Positions 24,164 through 33,456 of a DNA stretch of 64,000 nt are shown one piece after another. A program made the position numbers and the translations under genes. The number at the start of each line of letters is the position of its first letter. Position 1 is the stretch's first letter. The notes beneath the pieces were generated by a model. The model did not search any database, was not told where the DNA came from, and saw nothing but the letters and a program-made list of their open reading frames with translations. Source of the DNA: Fen-671 sp963794745 (GTDB lineage Bacteria; Actinomycetota; Acidimicrobiia; Acidimicrobiales; Palsa-688); contig CAWCEZ010000009.1 of the NCBI GenBank assembly GCA_963794745.1, positions 124,001 to 188,000 of the forward strand, written 5' to 3'.

Positions 24164-26020
24164 GTGGTTTTCAGGTCGTTGCTCGCGTCGGCCGTCAACC
24201 TGAACGGTCCTGGTCGGTACCTGCATTGGTCGATTTTCACCGTCTCTGAAGCAAACCTGGTCCTAATCGTCGTAATGGTGGTGATCTTTGGGGCCGCCCT
24301 CCTTGTCCGTTTCCCCGATCACGGGACGGCCCAAAAGCCACAGGTCAGCGAGGACCCGACCGCCGGGCCCAGCTCCGTGGCGGGCGCTGCGGTGTTACCG
24401 CGGGTGGCCCTGCGCGATGACCTCGGGGATGAAGCCGACGCCGCCATGTGGACATCCCGGCTACGCCGCCAAGCGCTCCGACTGCTCCCACCCGGGAAGT
24501 TATTGCCCGACCGCCAACCGGCCTATGTCGCGTCATGGGTATACGTGTTCGGCGTGGCGACCCTGGCTGCGCTGGGGCTCGCCATAGTCTCGGGGCTCGC
24601 CCTCGCCCTAGGAGGTCCTGACTGGTGGCACACCAACCCGGTCGGGCATTTCTTCAACAGCCTCCACCTTTGGAGCGTTGAGGCTTTCATGGCTTTCATG
24701 GTCATCCACCTCTGGGGCAAGTTCTGGATGGCGGCATGGCGGGGGCGGCGCGCCTTGACCTGGGTCACGGGCGTGGTGGCGTTCATGATGTCGGTCATCG
24801 AGTGTTTCACGGGCTACGTGTCGCAGCAGAACTTCGATTCGCAATGGATTTCGACCAGCGGCAAGGACGCTTTCGATGCCGTGGGCGTGGGCGCCTTCTT
24901 CAACGTCATGAACTTTGGCCAAATGCTGATGTGGCACATCGTGCTCCTGCCGCTCGTGCTTGTCGCCATCGTGGGGGCCCACGTGCTCGCGGTGCGCGTC
25001 CGCGGGGTGGTCCACCCGCTGCCCGCTCGCCGAGACCGCGGCAGCGCCGCTGTGCGGGCTTCTGCTGGCGCCGACCGGGCCGACTGGCGAGGGCCCACCC
25101 GGCGCTACGACATCATCAAGGAAGCGTCGGTGGCCACCCTGGTGGCGGTGGTCCTGGTGGTGGCCCTGGCTGCCCTTCTTTCATCTCCCGACGTACCCCC
25201 TCTTTCCATCGCCACCTGGGCCAGGGTTGCGCCTGCCGATTTCGTAGGGACCGCGGCCAGCGAGCTCGACGGCACGAGCGAAACCGCTACCTATGGGCCG
25301 CCCTACAACACCGGGAGCGGCAGCACGCAGCGCATCGTATTCTCGCCGGAAACAATTGTCGGGGTGCGCCAGCACATCGCGGCGGCACAGACTTTCGTCC
25401 TGTCCCCGCTGGAAAAAATCGCTCCTAGCAACCCTGCATTGGCCGCTGCGCTGTCTCGCTACAACGTTGCGTCCCCCGCCACGCAGGGCTCCTGGGACAA
25501 CGCCTACGCTAAAGCGGTCACCAAGCTCGTCTTCCACGGCGGCGAATTGGTCGTGCCTCCGGCTGCCGACGGGCCGGTACCAGTCCTGATCTCCACCGAG
25601 CTGACCCTGGCCCGCAGCGGGGCACTAGACGCCGACCTCATCGCAAACCAGTCTTTTTACGGGACCGATTTCACCAAGCCGCTACTGTTCCTCGAAGACG
25701 GCCAGTACTTCTCCGACGTAGCCACCGCCGACCATCTGAGCGGCGCACAGTGGGGCGTCATGAACGAGACTGGCAGCTACCCGGGCCAGCCATGGCTCTG
25801 GCTCTACACGCTGTGGTACCAAGTGCCAGGGTTCGACAATTCGGCCAACGTCGACCTGATCGCGGTCTACCTGACCGGCGTGGCAACCATATTGCTGTTA
25901 GCCGTCCCCTTCATCCCAGGGCTGCGTGACATACCCCGGCTGATCCCTGTCCATCGGTTGATCTGGCGCCAGTGGTATGAAAAAAACCCGCCGGACGGTG
26001 GCTCGACGAGCACCGGATAG
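24164..26020 (+). CDS. Orphan cytochrome b (bc/b6-type) with long C-terminal extension
   Basis: 618-residue di-haem membrane protein related to the N-terminal part of quinol:cytochrome c reductase cytochrome b. Haem ligands: His168 and His182 (HLWSVEAFMAFMVIH, HX13H), then His258 and His273 (HIVLLPLVLVAIVGAH, HX14H; HX14H in this helix is the b6-type spacing, HX13H the mitochondrial type). After about residue 290 the usual subunit-IV-like half is absent. Instead comes a membrane helix, a soluble ~200-residue domain and one last helix before the RDIPRLIPVHRLIWRQWYE tail. GTG at 24164 follows GGAGGAGAGGAG. No Rieske or cytochrome c1 gene is adjacent. Confidence 0.82.
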   Translation: MVFRSLLASAVNLNGPGRYLHWSIFTVSEANLVLIVVMVVIFGAALLVRFPDHGTAQKPQVSEDPTAGPSSVAGAAVLPRVALRDDLGDEADAAMWTSRLRRQALRLLPPGKLLPDRQPAYVASWVYVFGVATLAALGLAIVSGLALALGGPDWWHTNPVGHFFNSLHLWSVEAFMAFMVIHLWGKFWMAAWRGRRALTWVTGVVAFMMSVIECFTGYVSQQNFDSQWISTSGKDAFDAVGVGAFFNVMNFGQMLMWHIVLLPLVLVAIVGAHVLAVRVRGVVHPLPARRDRGSAAVRASAGADRADWRGPTRRYDIIKEASVATLVAVVLVVALAALLSSPDVPPLSIATWARVAPADFVGTAASELDGTSETATYGPPYNTGSGSTQRIVFSPETIVGVRQHIAAAQTFVLSPLEKIAPSNPALAAALSRYNVASPATQGSWDNAYAKAVTKLVFHGGELVVPPAADGPVPVLISTELTLARSGALDADLIANQSFYGTDFTKPLLFLEDGQYFSDVATADHLSGAQWGVMNETGSYPGQPWLWLYTLWYQVPGFDNSANVDLIAVYLTGVATILLLAVPFIPGLRDIPRLIPVHRLIWRQWYEKNPPDGGSTSTG

Positions 26021-26362
26021 TTAGTAGCTCAGCCTGCGAGGACAACCCGAGGTGATCTGTGCCAAGCTCAAGACGATTCCCGTGGAGAATAAGGAACTTG
26101 CTTGCGGTCCTGGCGGGACGCGATAAGTTCCGCACAAAACGCCCGTTACCCACGTGGGCCGACAGGAACGCCGGTCACGGAGCCCGTGAGGTTTGGGCTC
26201 CCCCCGAAGCGAAGACCAGCGCGAGCACCCCCGAGGCACACATCACCACGGGCCCAAAACCTGTGGACGAGGTTGGTCACAAATAGCGTTGTCCCATCTC
26301 GTCGTACTGGCGGCGGCGGCGACGGGCTCACCGAGCGTCGTCTATGCCGGTCTGGGCACCCA
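26021..26362. other. Gene-free stretch between convergent genes
   Basis: About 340 bases between the cytochrome b stop and the convergent HD-GYP stop. No gene, no terminator hairpin with a T-run and no repeat that I can see. Confidence 0.4.
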
Positions 26363-27352
26363 TCACCCACCCTTCCGTTTAGCTAGTGCACGAGCCAGCC
26401 AGCCGACCGGTTTGGCTACCGGCTCCCCGAGATGTCCCGATGCCCCTGTGCTCGCCGCGCTCAGCGACGGTGGCGCGACGATGTGGGCAGTACTCAACGC
26501 GGTGTCCCGAACAGCCTCAAGGTCTGGGACGCTAAGACCTAAGAAAGCGTTCACGGCTTCGGGCCAGAACTGTCCCCTGCCGCCCCGGTGGATCTCGCCC
26601 CGGGCGTCAGCGATCGTAGAAGCCTTCCGGTAAGGGCTGTCCTGGGTGATGGCGTCGAAAGCGTCGCACAATGCCAAGATCCGGGCCCCGATGGGGATCT
26701 CATCGCCGACGAGGCCGCGAGGGTAGCCCTCGCCGTTCCAGCGTTCATGGTGTGCATAGACGATCTGACTGGCGCCGGATAAGTAGGGGATGCCGGCGAG
26801 TAGCGCTCGCCCCGCCTCGGGGTGGAGTTTCATCACTTCCCACTCGCGATCAGTGAGGATGCCCGGGTTCGCCAGGAGGCTGGCAGGCACCTTGATCTTC
26901 CCGATATCGTGTAGCAGGAACCCGTACTCGAATTGCGGGTCATTGACGTGTTCCGGCGCGATGCGGGCAGTAAGCATCATCGAGTAGCGGTAAACGCGCT
27001 GAATATGGCCTCGACTGTGCCGCTCGGCTGCGACAGCGCCGGCGTCGTTCCTCGACGGCTTGTCGAGGCCGCCAAAGTTGGCCGCGTAGATCTCTTCCAA
27101 GCCAGCCAACGCGCTAGCCAGCTCCGCGGTGCGGTCTTTGTCCGCGACGCCCGTGGCACTGCGGCCTACCGCGTAGGCATCGAGGTCTCGTCGCATCGCC
27201 GTTATAGCAAGAGACAACCCGCTGGAGGGAGGCTCGCCCATACCCGCTGCTGGGCCCGCTCCAAAAGGGCCGGCCGGCGCAACCGACGCGTGGCCGAGGG
27301 CAGCGGGCCTTGGCGGGGTCGAATCTTTCGACGTTACGCCACTTGCCCTCAT
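26363..27352 (-). CDS. HD-GYP domain phosphohydrolase
   Basis: 329 residues. The first ~90 are low-complexity and poorly conserved. The HD-GYP domain shows RHSRGHIQRVYRYSMML, the metal pair in FLLHDIGKIKVP, the HHERWNGEGYPRGL signature with an intact GYP, and ILALCDAFDAIT. Such domains cleave cyclic di-GMP or related dinucleotides. No receiver or sensor domain was recognised in the N-terminus. ATG at 27352 has GAGGAA just upstream. The tail after the domain is disordered. Confidence 0.85.
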   Translation of the reverse strand: MRASGVTSKDSTPPRPAALGHASVAPAGPFGAGPAAGMGEPPSSGLSLAITAMRRDLDAYAVGRSATGVADKDRTAELASALAGLEEIYAANFGGLDKPSRNDAGAVAAERHSRGHIQRVYRYSMMLTARIAPEHVNDPQFEYGFLLHDIGKIKVPASLLANPGILTDREWEVMKLHPEAGRALLAGIPYLSGASQIVYAHHERWNGEGYPRGLVGDEIPIGARILALCDAFDAITQDSPYRKASTIADARGEIHRGGRGQFWPEAVNAFLGLSVPDLEAVRDTALSTAHIVAPPSLSAASTGASGHLGEPVAKPVGWLARALAKRKGG

Positions 27353-27770
27353 GGCAATTCCTCGACCTTTGCGTCAAGGTTCTTGAGAATATGGGCCTAA
27401 TGCTCTGACCGGAAGGGGCCCGTTGGCATGGCCTTTGGTCCCTCCTTGCCGCTCGTCTTCGAAGCCTATTTGGCCGGCACGGGGGAAATTTGCAGGTCGA
27501 CATCCGGCGGCCGGTGAAGATCTCTGCGCCGTCTTGCAGTAGTTGGTTGGCGACCAGCACGACGCCACGATGCCAACATGGCGGTATAGTGGGCTAGCAG
27601 AGCCCCGTGATGTTCGTCGTGCCTGACAGCTTGGGCAGCGACCAGGGGAGCGTTGCTCCGGACCTTCGGTAGCGCAGTTTGGCACATCGGTCCATGAGAT
27701 GGCTGCTTCGGGCAGGGCGACCACACGCGCCCTGACGAACCCGACGCCTCCGCAGCCAGGAGGGAACGCC
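27353..27770. other. Gene-free stretch between divergent genes
   Basis: About 420 bases between the start of the HD-GYP gene and the start of the ABC exporter. Expected to hold two divergent promoters; I cannot assign convincing -35/-10 boxes. Confidence 0.35.
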
Positions 27771-28811
27771 ATGACAGTAGCGCTCGAGGGGGCTTGGCAT
27801 CTGTCCCACGCCAAGGACGAGGTCGAAATCGAAGTTGCGATCGAAGTCGAAGCAGTAAGCAAGTGCTTCGGGCCCAAGAAGGCTCTCGACAACGTTTCCC
27901 TTAGCGTCGGAGCAGGCAAAGTACTAGCCCTCCTCGGCCCTAACGGTGCCGGGAAGACCACCCTGGTCCGTGTGCTGACGACACTTTTGCTGCCCGACAG
28001 TGGCCACGCGAAGGTGGCAGGCTTCGACGTCGAGCGCGATGCCCAGACAATTCGGTCGATGATCGGGCTTGCGGGCCAGTACGCCACCGTCGACGAGATG
28101 CTTACTGGTCGAGAGAACCTTGAACTCGTCGGTCTGCTCTATCACCTGAGCAAGGGCACTTATCGACGCCGTGCCGAAGAGGCCCTGGAGCGGATGACGC
28201 TGACCGAAGCCGGCGACAAGCCCGTCAAGACCTACTCGGGTGGCATGAAGCGCCGACTCGACCTGGCGGCAAGCCTCATTGGTCGTCCGCCGGTACTTTT
28301 CTTGGACGAACCGACCACCGGGCTCGACCCTCGGACTCGTAACGACCTCTGGCGGTTCATCGAGGAGCTCGTGGCCGAAGGGACGACGGTTCTGCTCACC
28401 ACCCAGTACATGGAAGAAGCCGAACGCTTGGCCAGCGGGGTCGTGGTTATCGACGGCGGACGCGTCGTGGCCCAAGGCACAGCAGACCAGCTGAAGGACA
28501 AACTGGGCGGCGACGTTTTGGAGGTCCGGGTGAAGGACCGAGCCGATCTCGAGCGGGCGATGTCGCTCGTGGCAGACCTCGGGACCTCTCGGCCCCGCCT
28601 CGATGCAGACCCGGACCTGATCAGGCTGGCGATCAAAGGTGGCACCAAGGACCTAATCGCCGCCGGGCGAGCGCTCGACGATGGCGGTATCGCTCTTGAA
28701 GACATTGGGATCCGGCGCCCTTCGCTTGACGACGTGTTCCTGGCGATCACCGGGCACTCCGGCGCCACCGAGAAGAACGGCACAAAGGTCGATGGGAGCG
28801 TTAATGACTGA
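27771..28811 (+). CDS. ABC transporter ATPase, DrrA-like
   Basis: 346-residue nucleotide-binding subunit of an ABC-2 type exporter. Walker A is GPNGAGKTTLVRVL, the signature TYSGGMKRRLDLAASLI, Walker B PVLFLDEPTTGLDP with the H-loop position occupied by Q (TTQYMEEAERLA), as is typical for the DrrA/multidrug group. The C-terminal ~90 residues form the DrrA-type regulatory extension. ATG at 27771 follows AGGAGGG. The stop overlaps the permease start, so the pair is co-translated. Confidence 0.9.
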   Translation: MTVALEGAWHLSHAKDEVEIEVAIEVEAVSKCFGPKKALDNVSLSVGAGKVLALLGPNGAGKTTLVRVLTTLLLPDSGHAKVAGFDVERDAQTIRSMIGLAGQYATVDEMLTGRENLELVGLLYHLSKGTYRRRAEEALERMTLTEAGDKPVKTYSGGMKRRLDLAASLIGRPPVLFLDEPTTGLDPRTRNDLWRFIEELVAEGTTVLLTTQYMEEAERLASGVVVIDGGRVVAQGTADQLKDKLGGDVLEVRVKDRADLERAMSLVADLGTSRPRLDADPDLIRLAIKGGTKDLIAAGRALDDGGIALEDIGIRRPSLDDVFLAITGHSGATEKNGTKVDGSVND

Positions 28812-29616
28812 GGTAGCAGTCCACGCGCCCCGTTCTCAGGTCGTCGCGCTCACCCCAAAGCTCGCCCTTCGTGACTTCTGGGGGATTACAAAACGCAACC
28901 TGCTGCGGATCGTCCGCACACCCCAGTTGCTGTTTATGTCAATAGTGCAGCCGACTATCATCCTGTTGCTGTTCCGTTACGTGCTCGGCGGGGCCATCCA
29001 TATCCCCGGGATCGACTACGTCGACTACATCGTGCCTGCCATCTTTTTAGAGGCGGTGCTGATCGGCGGCATGACCACGGCCCTGGCACTGGCCCAGGAC
29101 CTCCAAACGGGGATGATCGACCGTTTCCGGAGCCTGCCGATGGCGCGCTCTGCCTTTCTCGCCGGCCGTACGTTGGCCGACCTCTGCCGGAGCGTCCTGG
29201 CGTTGGTCTTCATCATCGGTCTCGGAGTGTTGGTCGGGTTCCGCTTCCACAATGGCGTCGGTGCCTGCCTGGCAGGTATCGCCCTGATCGTGGCGTTCGG
29301 CTACGCCTTCAGCTGGGTGTACGCCGCCATCGGACTTACCGTCAAGGACCCGCAGACAGCCCAGATGGCCGCCATTTTGCCCATGTTCCTTCTCTTTTTC
29401 GCTAGCTCTGCCCTCGTCCCGGTGTCCACGATGCCCGGATGGTTGCAACCGTTCGCTCAGAACCAGCCCGCTACCCTAACGATCAACGCTGTGCGGGCGC
29501 TCCTCGAGGGGGGGCCTGTGTTCCACGACCTGTGGCTCGCTGGGGTGTGGTGCCTAGGGATCGTTGTTGTGTTCGTCGCCTTATCCGTTCGCCTGTACCG
29601 CAATATCACCTCGTGA
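28804..29616 (+). CDS. ABC-2 type permease, DrrB-like
   Basis: 270-residue membrane subunit with six hydrophobic segments. The DrrB-type entry motif TPQLLFMSIVQPTIILLLFR, the loop with DLQTGMIDRFRSLPMARSA, and the ABC-2 signature region LPMFLLFFASSALVPVSTMP are present. It overlaps the ATPase gene by 8 bases. Together they probably export a lipophilic compound (drug, lipid or peptide); the substrate is not inferable. Confidence 0.88.
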   Translation: MTEVAVHAPRSQVVALTPKLALRDFWGITKRNLLRIVRTPQLLFMSIVQPTIILLLFRYVLGGAIHIPGIDYVDYIVPAIFLEAVLIGGMTTALALAQDLQTGMIDRFRSLPMARSAFLAGRTLADLCRSVLALVFIIGLGVLVGFRFHNGVGACLAGIALIVAFGYAFSWVYAAIGLTVKDPQTAQMAAILPMFLLFFASSALVPVSTMPGWLQPFAQNQPATLTINAVRALLEGGPVFHDLWLAGVWCLGIVVVFVALSVRLYRNITS

Positions 29617-29697
29617 CAATTCGGTTGTTTCTGTCATGCGACGACCCGCACAGGGGCCCCACACGGTTCAATTCAACCGTCGCCGATCGCCGGCCGC

Positions 29698-30576
29698 TCA
29701 GAGTACCTCGACCTGCAGTCCCGCCACGACGGCGGGGTCCATGATGACCTCGATCTCGGCGATGGTGTTGCCTATGACGCGGAAGGAGAAAACCACCCGG
29801 GGCCGCCCGCCCGGAGCCCACACCGCTCCGGGAGCGCCGTCGATGAGGGCTACCTTGACCGCCGTGGCACGCCCGGCCAGGGCGGTGGCCACGGCCCTGG
29901 CGCCACGCACCAGGGGTGCGAGTAGGGGTGCTCCCCGGTCGCTATTCGCGGCCGCGCCTTGCACGGCGACGCGGTCTGCCCGTAGGACAGCCTCAGGATC
30001 GAGCATGGTTACGAGCGCCTCGAAGTTCCCTAGACGCGAGGCCGCCAAGAAAGCCTCGACCACTTCTTGTTGGCGGCGACGGTCTGCGGCGTGCACCTCG
30101 TCGCTGCCCTGGAGGCGCCTGCGAGCGCGGCTGGCCAGCTGTCGAGCGGCGGCGGGAGACCGGCCCACGATCGGGGCAATGTCTTCGAACGGCACCGCGA
30201 AAAGGTCGTGGAGCACGAACGCTAGGCGTTCCGTAGGAGCGAGGGTCTCCAGCAAAACCAGCAGGGCCGGGCCGATCGTGTCGGCGAGGACCGCCTCGTC
30301 TTCGGGGCCGGCGAGCTCGCGCCTGGGCTCGTCGGGCTCTCGCAGCTCTTTGCGCTGGCTGCGGCCGGACCGCAGCATCCCCAGGCACACACGTGACACA
30401 ACAGTGGTCAGCCACCCGGCGAGATTGTCGATGCTCTCCGTGTCGGAGCGGTTCAGGCGGATCCAGGTCTCTTGTACCGCGTCCTCCGCCGCCGTCGGAG
30501 AGCCGAGCATGCGGTAGGCCACCGACTGCAGCCTCGCCCGGGAGGCTTCGAACTGGGCAACTAGGTCCTCGTCCAT
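29698..30576 (-). CDS. sigJ: ECF41-type RNA polymerase sigma factor with SnoaL-like C-terminus
   Basis: 292-residue second ECF41 sigma factor. Region 2 is AEDAVQETWIRLNRSD with GWLTTVVSRVCLGMLRSGR, region 4 is LAPTERLAFVLHDLFAVPFE followed by VGRSPAAARQLASRARRR, and the C-terminal SnoaL-like domain begins VEAFLAASRLGNFEALVTML. The frame is open further upstream, but the Met at 30576 lies a few bases after a perfect ECF41 promoter and matches the family start. It is divergent from a carboxymuconolactone decarboxylase-like gene, another classical ECF41 partner. Confidence 0.88.
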   Translation of the reverse strand: MDEDLVAQFEASRARLQSVAYRMLGSPTAAEDAVQETWIRLNRSDTESIDNLAGWLTTVVSRVCLGMLRSGRSQRKELREPDEPRRELAGPEDEAVLADTIGPALLVLLETLAPTERLAFVLHDLFAVPFEDIAPIVGRSPAAARQLASRARRRLQGSDEVHAADRRRQQEVVEAFLAASRLGNFEALVTMLDPEAVLRADRVAVQGAAANSDRGAPLLAPLVRGARAVATALAGRATAVKVALIDGAPGAVWAPGGRPRVVFSFRVIGNTIAEIEVIMDPAVVAGLQVEVL

Positions 30577-30587
30577 CTGAACACATT

Positions 30588-30614
30588 GACGCGCCAGGTG
30601 GCCTGGATGTGACA
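30588..30614 (-). promoter_or_regulatory. ECF41 promoter of the sigma-factor gene
   Basis: Minus strand: TGTCACA, exactly 16 bases, CGTC, which matches the published ECF41 consensus at every defined position. The predicted transcription start falls within a few bases of the sigma start codon at 30576, so the message may be leaderless or nearly so. Indicates autoregulation. Confidence 0.85.
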
Positions 30615-30687
30615 GCTGGCCCCGTCGTCTCAACCGTTCAGGGCCAGCACCGTGCCTACCTCCAGCGCAGCGGGGGCAACCACGAGC

Positions 30688-30714
30688 TGTCACATAACGG
30701 CCGCGTTGCGCGTC
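30688..30714 (+). promoter_or_regulatory. ECF41 promoter of the AhpD-like gene
   Basis: Plus strand: TGTCACA at 30688-30694, exactly 16 bases, CGTC at 30711-30714, a full match to the ECF41 consensus. The start codon of the next gene is at 30723, only 8 bases past the -10 element, so a leaderless transcript is likely. Confidence 0.87.
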
Positions 30715-30722
30715 TAATAGGC

Positions 30723-31178
30723 ATGACAGCAAGAATGAACAATCCAGCCAACGTGCTCCCCGACTCGATGAAGGCGATCCAGTCCGTCATCGAAGCTGCT
30801 TATGGCGCGGGCGTGCCCGCGTCCACCATGGAACTCGCTCACTTGAGAGCCAGCCAGGTCAACGGCTGCAGCGCGTGCGTCTACAGCGGTGCCACCAGCG
30901 CCAAGAACGCAGGTGAGAGTGACGAGCGGCTCTTTGCCGTAGCCGCCTGGCGCGAGACCGAGCTCTTCACGGGGGCGGAGCGTGCGGCCTTGGCCTTGGC
31001 CGAGTCGATGACCCGTCTCGCGGACCGACCTGATCCGGTCCCCGACGAGATCTGGGATGAGGCGGCACGGCACTTCGACGAAAGGCAGCTAGCCGGCCTG
31101 GTCCTCTGGGTCGCCACCACCAATCTGTTCAACCGGCTCAATGCAACGACCAAGCAGCCTGCCGGCGCCGCGTGGTGA
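30723..31178 (+). CDS. Carboxymuconolactone decarboxylase/AhpD-like protein, ECF41 partner
   Basis: 151-residue AhpD-fold protein. The redox motif is present as NGCSACVYSG (Cys49 and Cys52), but the histidine normally four residues after the second Cys in CxxCxxxH is Gly here, which is a recognised subgroup among ECF41-linked proteins. Likely handles peroxide or electrophile stress; activity unproven. It is transcribed from the perfect ECF41 promoter just upstream. Confidence 0.87.
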   Translation: MTARMNNPANVLPDSMKAIQSVIEAAYGAGVPASTMELAHLRASQVNGCSACVYSGATSAKNAGESDERLFAVAAWRETELFTGAERAALALAESMTRLADRPDPVPDEIWDEAARHFDERQLAGLVLWVATTNLFNRLNATTKQPAGAAW

Positions 31179-31342
31179 CGGTCGGACCAAACGGGAAGCC
31201 GCTGCAACCCCTGCCCTCCGTGAACCTTTCAGTTCATGTTGGCGCAAGGCTGGCCGGTGCAGGATTGAACTAGCGCACCCACCCGAACTTCGCGTCTGCC
31301 AAAGGCGTAAAGCATTTCGGGCCTTGGCCAGGAGCCGCAGTC

Positions 31343-32584
31343 GTGACCGTCACAAAAAGCTCAACAAAGCACGGCCGACAGCGCCGAGCGCCCCGCCGTC
31401 GCCGTTTCCTCCGACCTCGTTCTCTGCTGGCCATCCCGGCCCTTTTGACCTGTCTGCTCGGCATATCTCTTGTCGGGGCGGCGCTTTCACCAGGCAACCA
31501 AGACTTTGAAGCCAAGTGGGCCGACTGGTTAAGAGCCCATCACGCTGGACTGGTGGCCCAACGCTTCGAGGAGCTCTATTACTCGGCCACAGCGCCGTCG
31601 AAAGGGGGCCAACCGAAGAGCCTCAACAAGATCCCGGTGACGGTCGCCGAGACGACGACCACCACGGGCCCTATCCGGGTGCTTGGCCCTGGTACCACTA
31701 CTACGCTACCCACGACGACGACGACGGGCCGACCGGGGCTCTCAGCTCCCCCGCCGGTCCCGCTGTTGGTCCGGCCGGCGTTGGCAGGCGAGGGGAAGTG
31801 GCAACCCACCGGACCACTGGTCGACGGGGTGCCGGCGATGTACGTGGCCCAGTTCCGGGCCGACGACATTTACACCAGCCAGATCACCTCTGCGGTCTGG
31901 ATCGACCTCAAACTGCTAAGGGTCGAACTCGTCCCTGGTTCGACCGAGCCGGGCGGCACTTGGGCACACCCCCCGTACGTGACACCGTCTGAACTGCCAT
32001 ACCTGGTGGCCGCGTTCAATGGAGGCTTTCGCTTCCAAGACGCGCGCGGGGGCATATACCTGGAGGGCAGGGCCGGAGTGGCGCTTGTCCGCGGCGCCGC
32101 TTCCTTCGTCATTTACAAGGACGGCCGCGTGAATATCGGCGCATGGGGGACCGAAGTCTCCATGTCCCCGACGGTCGAGTCAGTCCTGCAGAATGTTGTC
32201 CTATTAGTTGACCACGGCCGGTTGGCCCCCTCAGCTACCTACACCGACAATGCCATCTGGGGCTATACGCTCGGCGGCGGTTACGTTGTCCCCCGCAGCG
32301 GTGTCGGGGTGACAGCCGACGGGGCTCTCGTGTACGTTGCCGGGCCAGCGCTGACAGCCAAGTCTTTGGCCGAATCTCTCCAGCGGGCCGGGGCCGTGCG
32401 GGCCATGACGCTCGACATCAACCCCGAGTGGGTGACGTTCAACTTTTACGCTCACCCCGGAGGTCGGGCCGCCGAGGTTACGGGTACCAAGCTCTACCCG
32501 GAAATGCAGCGGCCCGCCGACCGTTACCTCCCTCCCGGGTGGGAGGCGCGTGATTTCTTCGAGGTGTTGTTGCCGGGGCGTTGA
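31343..32584 (+). CDS. Secreted/anchored phosphodiester glycosidase (NAGPA) family protein
   Basis: 413 residues. Strongly basic N-terminus, one membrane helix (LLAIPALLTCLLGISLVGAAL), a Thr-rich linker (TTTTLPTTTTTG) and an extracellular NAGPA domain with PYLVAAFNGGFRFQDARGGI, YKDGRVNIGAWG and the late AMTLDINPEWVTF. Family members remove GlcNAc or related caps from phosphodiesters, so cell-wall polymer processing is a reasonable guess. It is convergent with the ApbE gene at the start of the redox locus; a direct role in that locus is not shown. Confidence 0.78.
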   Translation: MTVTKSSTKHGRQRRAPRRRRFLRPRSLLAIPALLTCLLGISLVGAALSPGNQDFEAKWADWLRAHHAGLVAQRFEELYYSATAPSKGGQPKSLNKIPVTVAETTTTTGPIRVLGPGTTTTLPTTTTTGRPGLSAPPPVPLLVRPALAGEGKWQPTGPLVDGVPAMYVAQFRADDIYTSQITSAVWIDLKLLRVELVPGSTEPGGTWAHPPYVTPSELPYLVAAFNGGFRFQDARGGIYLEGRAGVALVRGAASFVIYKDGRVNIGAWGTEVSMSPTVESVLQNVVLLVDHGRLAPSATYTDNAIWGYTLGGGYVVPRSGVGVTADGALVYVAGPALTAKSLAESLQRAGAVRAMTLDINPEWVTFNFYAHPGGRAAEVTGTKLYPEMQRPADRYLPPGWEARDFFEVLLPGR

Positions 32585-32622
32585 CGCCGCGCCCTCCCGG
32601 TCCCATCGGACCGCCCACCGGG

Positions 32623-33456
32623 CTAGCCGTCAGTAAGGTCGGGCCTATCGGCCCTCTTCGGGCGCGTGTCGAACGGAAAATTGGCCGTGGATTGCCAGAA
32701 CCCGTCGTAACCGATCACGAAGCCCTCGTAGCCCTCTATGGGCTCGATAAATGCGAGGCCCGCTCGCCCGGCCACAGCGAGCGCTGTAGCCAACGCGTCC
32801 GCCAGGCCAAGGTCGGGCCCCGTGACGCTCGCCGAGGCGGCCCGGGCCGCAGGTTGGCCTGTTCTCGGGTCGATAAGGTGCGGACCTCGCTCGTAGGTCC
32901 CAGAAGTAGCGATACCTCCCGTGAGCTCGACGACACAGGCTAGGTTGCGCCGGTCGCTTGGGTCGACAATGCCAACCCGGAACGGCCTGCCCGGGCTCGG
33001 GCAGCCGGATGCGACCACGTCGCCTGCGGCGTTGACGATCCGGCCCGTGACCCCAGGCATTGAGAGAGCATCCAAGGCGCGCTGCGCGGCCCAGCCTTTT
33101 ACGAACCCGCTTGGGTCGATCCCTCCCGGCATCGCCCACGGGTCGAACCACCCGTCAGAAAGAGAGCGCGCCGTCGCGCACCCCTCCAGCACGAGCGCCA
33201 CCTCTGGAGGAGCCTCGGGAACGGAGATTTCTCCCCGGCGCAGCTGGTTTATCGGGCTGTGCTCTTTCCAGGTGCTGAAAACTGCATCGGCCCGTTGGAG
33301 CAGGGCGCGGGCCTGGGCGACCCGGACGTAGAGCTCATTGGGTGCAACCTCGTCAGCCTCGCCGAAAACGTCGATGGTCACCACGGTCCCCATCACCTGT
33401 TCGCGGTGGTGGGACAAACGAGCCTGCTCGGGCGGCGCGCTGTGGAGCGCCATCAC
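32623..33456 (-). CDS. apbE: FAD:protein FMN transferase (ApbE)
   Basis: 277-residue flavin transferase that links FMN through a phosphoester to a Ser/Thr of extracytosolic proteins. Visible are MGTVVTIDVFG, DAVFSTWKEHSPINQLRRGE, the FAD/Mg segment GGIDPSGFVKGWAAQRAL, NAAGDVVASG and GGIATSGTYERGPHLIDPRT. No signal peptide is obvious, so export may need another route or the start may be further upstream. GTG at 33456 overlaps the stop of the FMN-binding protein (GTGA), tying enzyme and substrate together. Confidence 0.9.
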   Translation of the reverse strand: MMALHSAPPEQARLSHHREQVMGTVVTIDVFGEADEVAPNELYVRVAQARALLQRADAVFSTWKEHSPINQLRRGEISVPEAPPEVALVLEGCATARSLSDGWFDPWAMPGGIDPSGFVKGWAAQRALDALSMPGVTGRIVNAAGDVVASGCPSPGRPFRVGIVDPSDRRNLACVVELTGGIATSGTYERGPHLIDPRTGQPAARAASASVTGPDLGLADALATALAVAGRAGLAFIEPIEGYEGFVIGYDGFWQSTANFPFDTRPKRADRPDLTDG

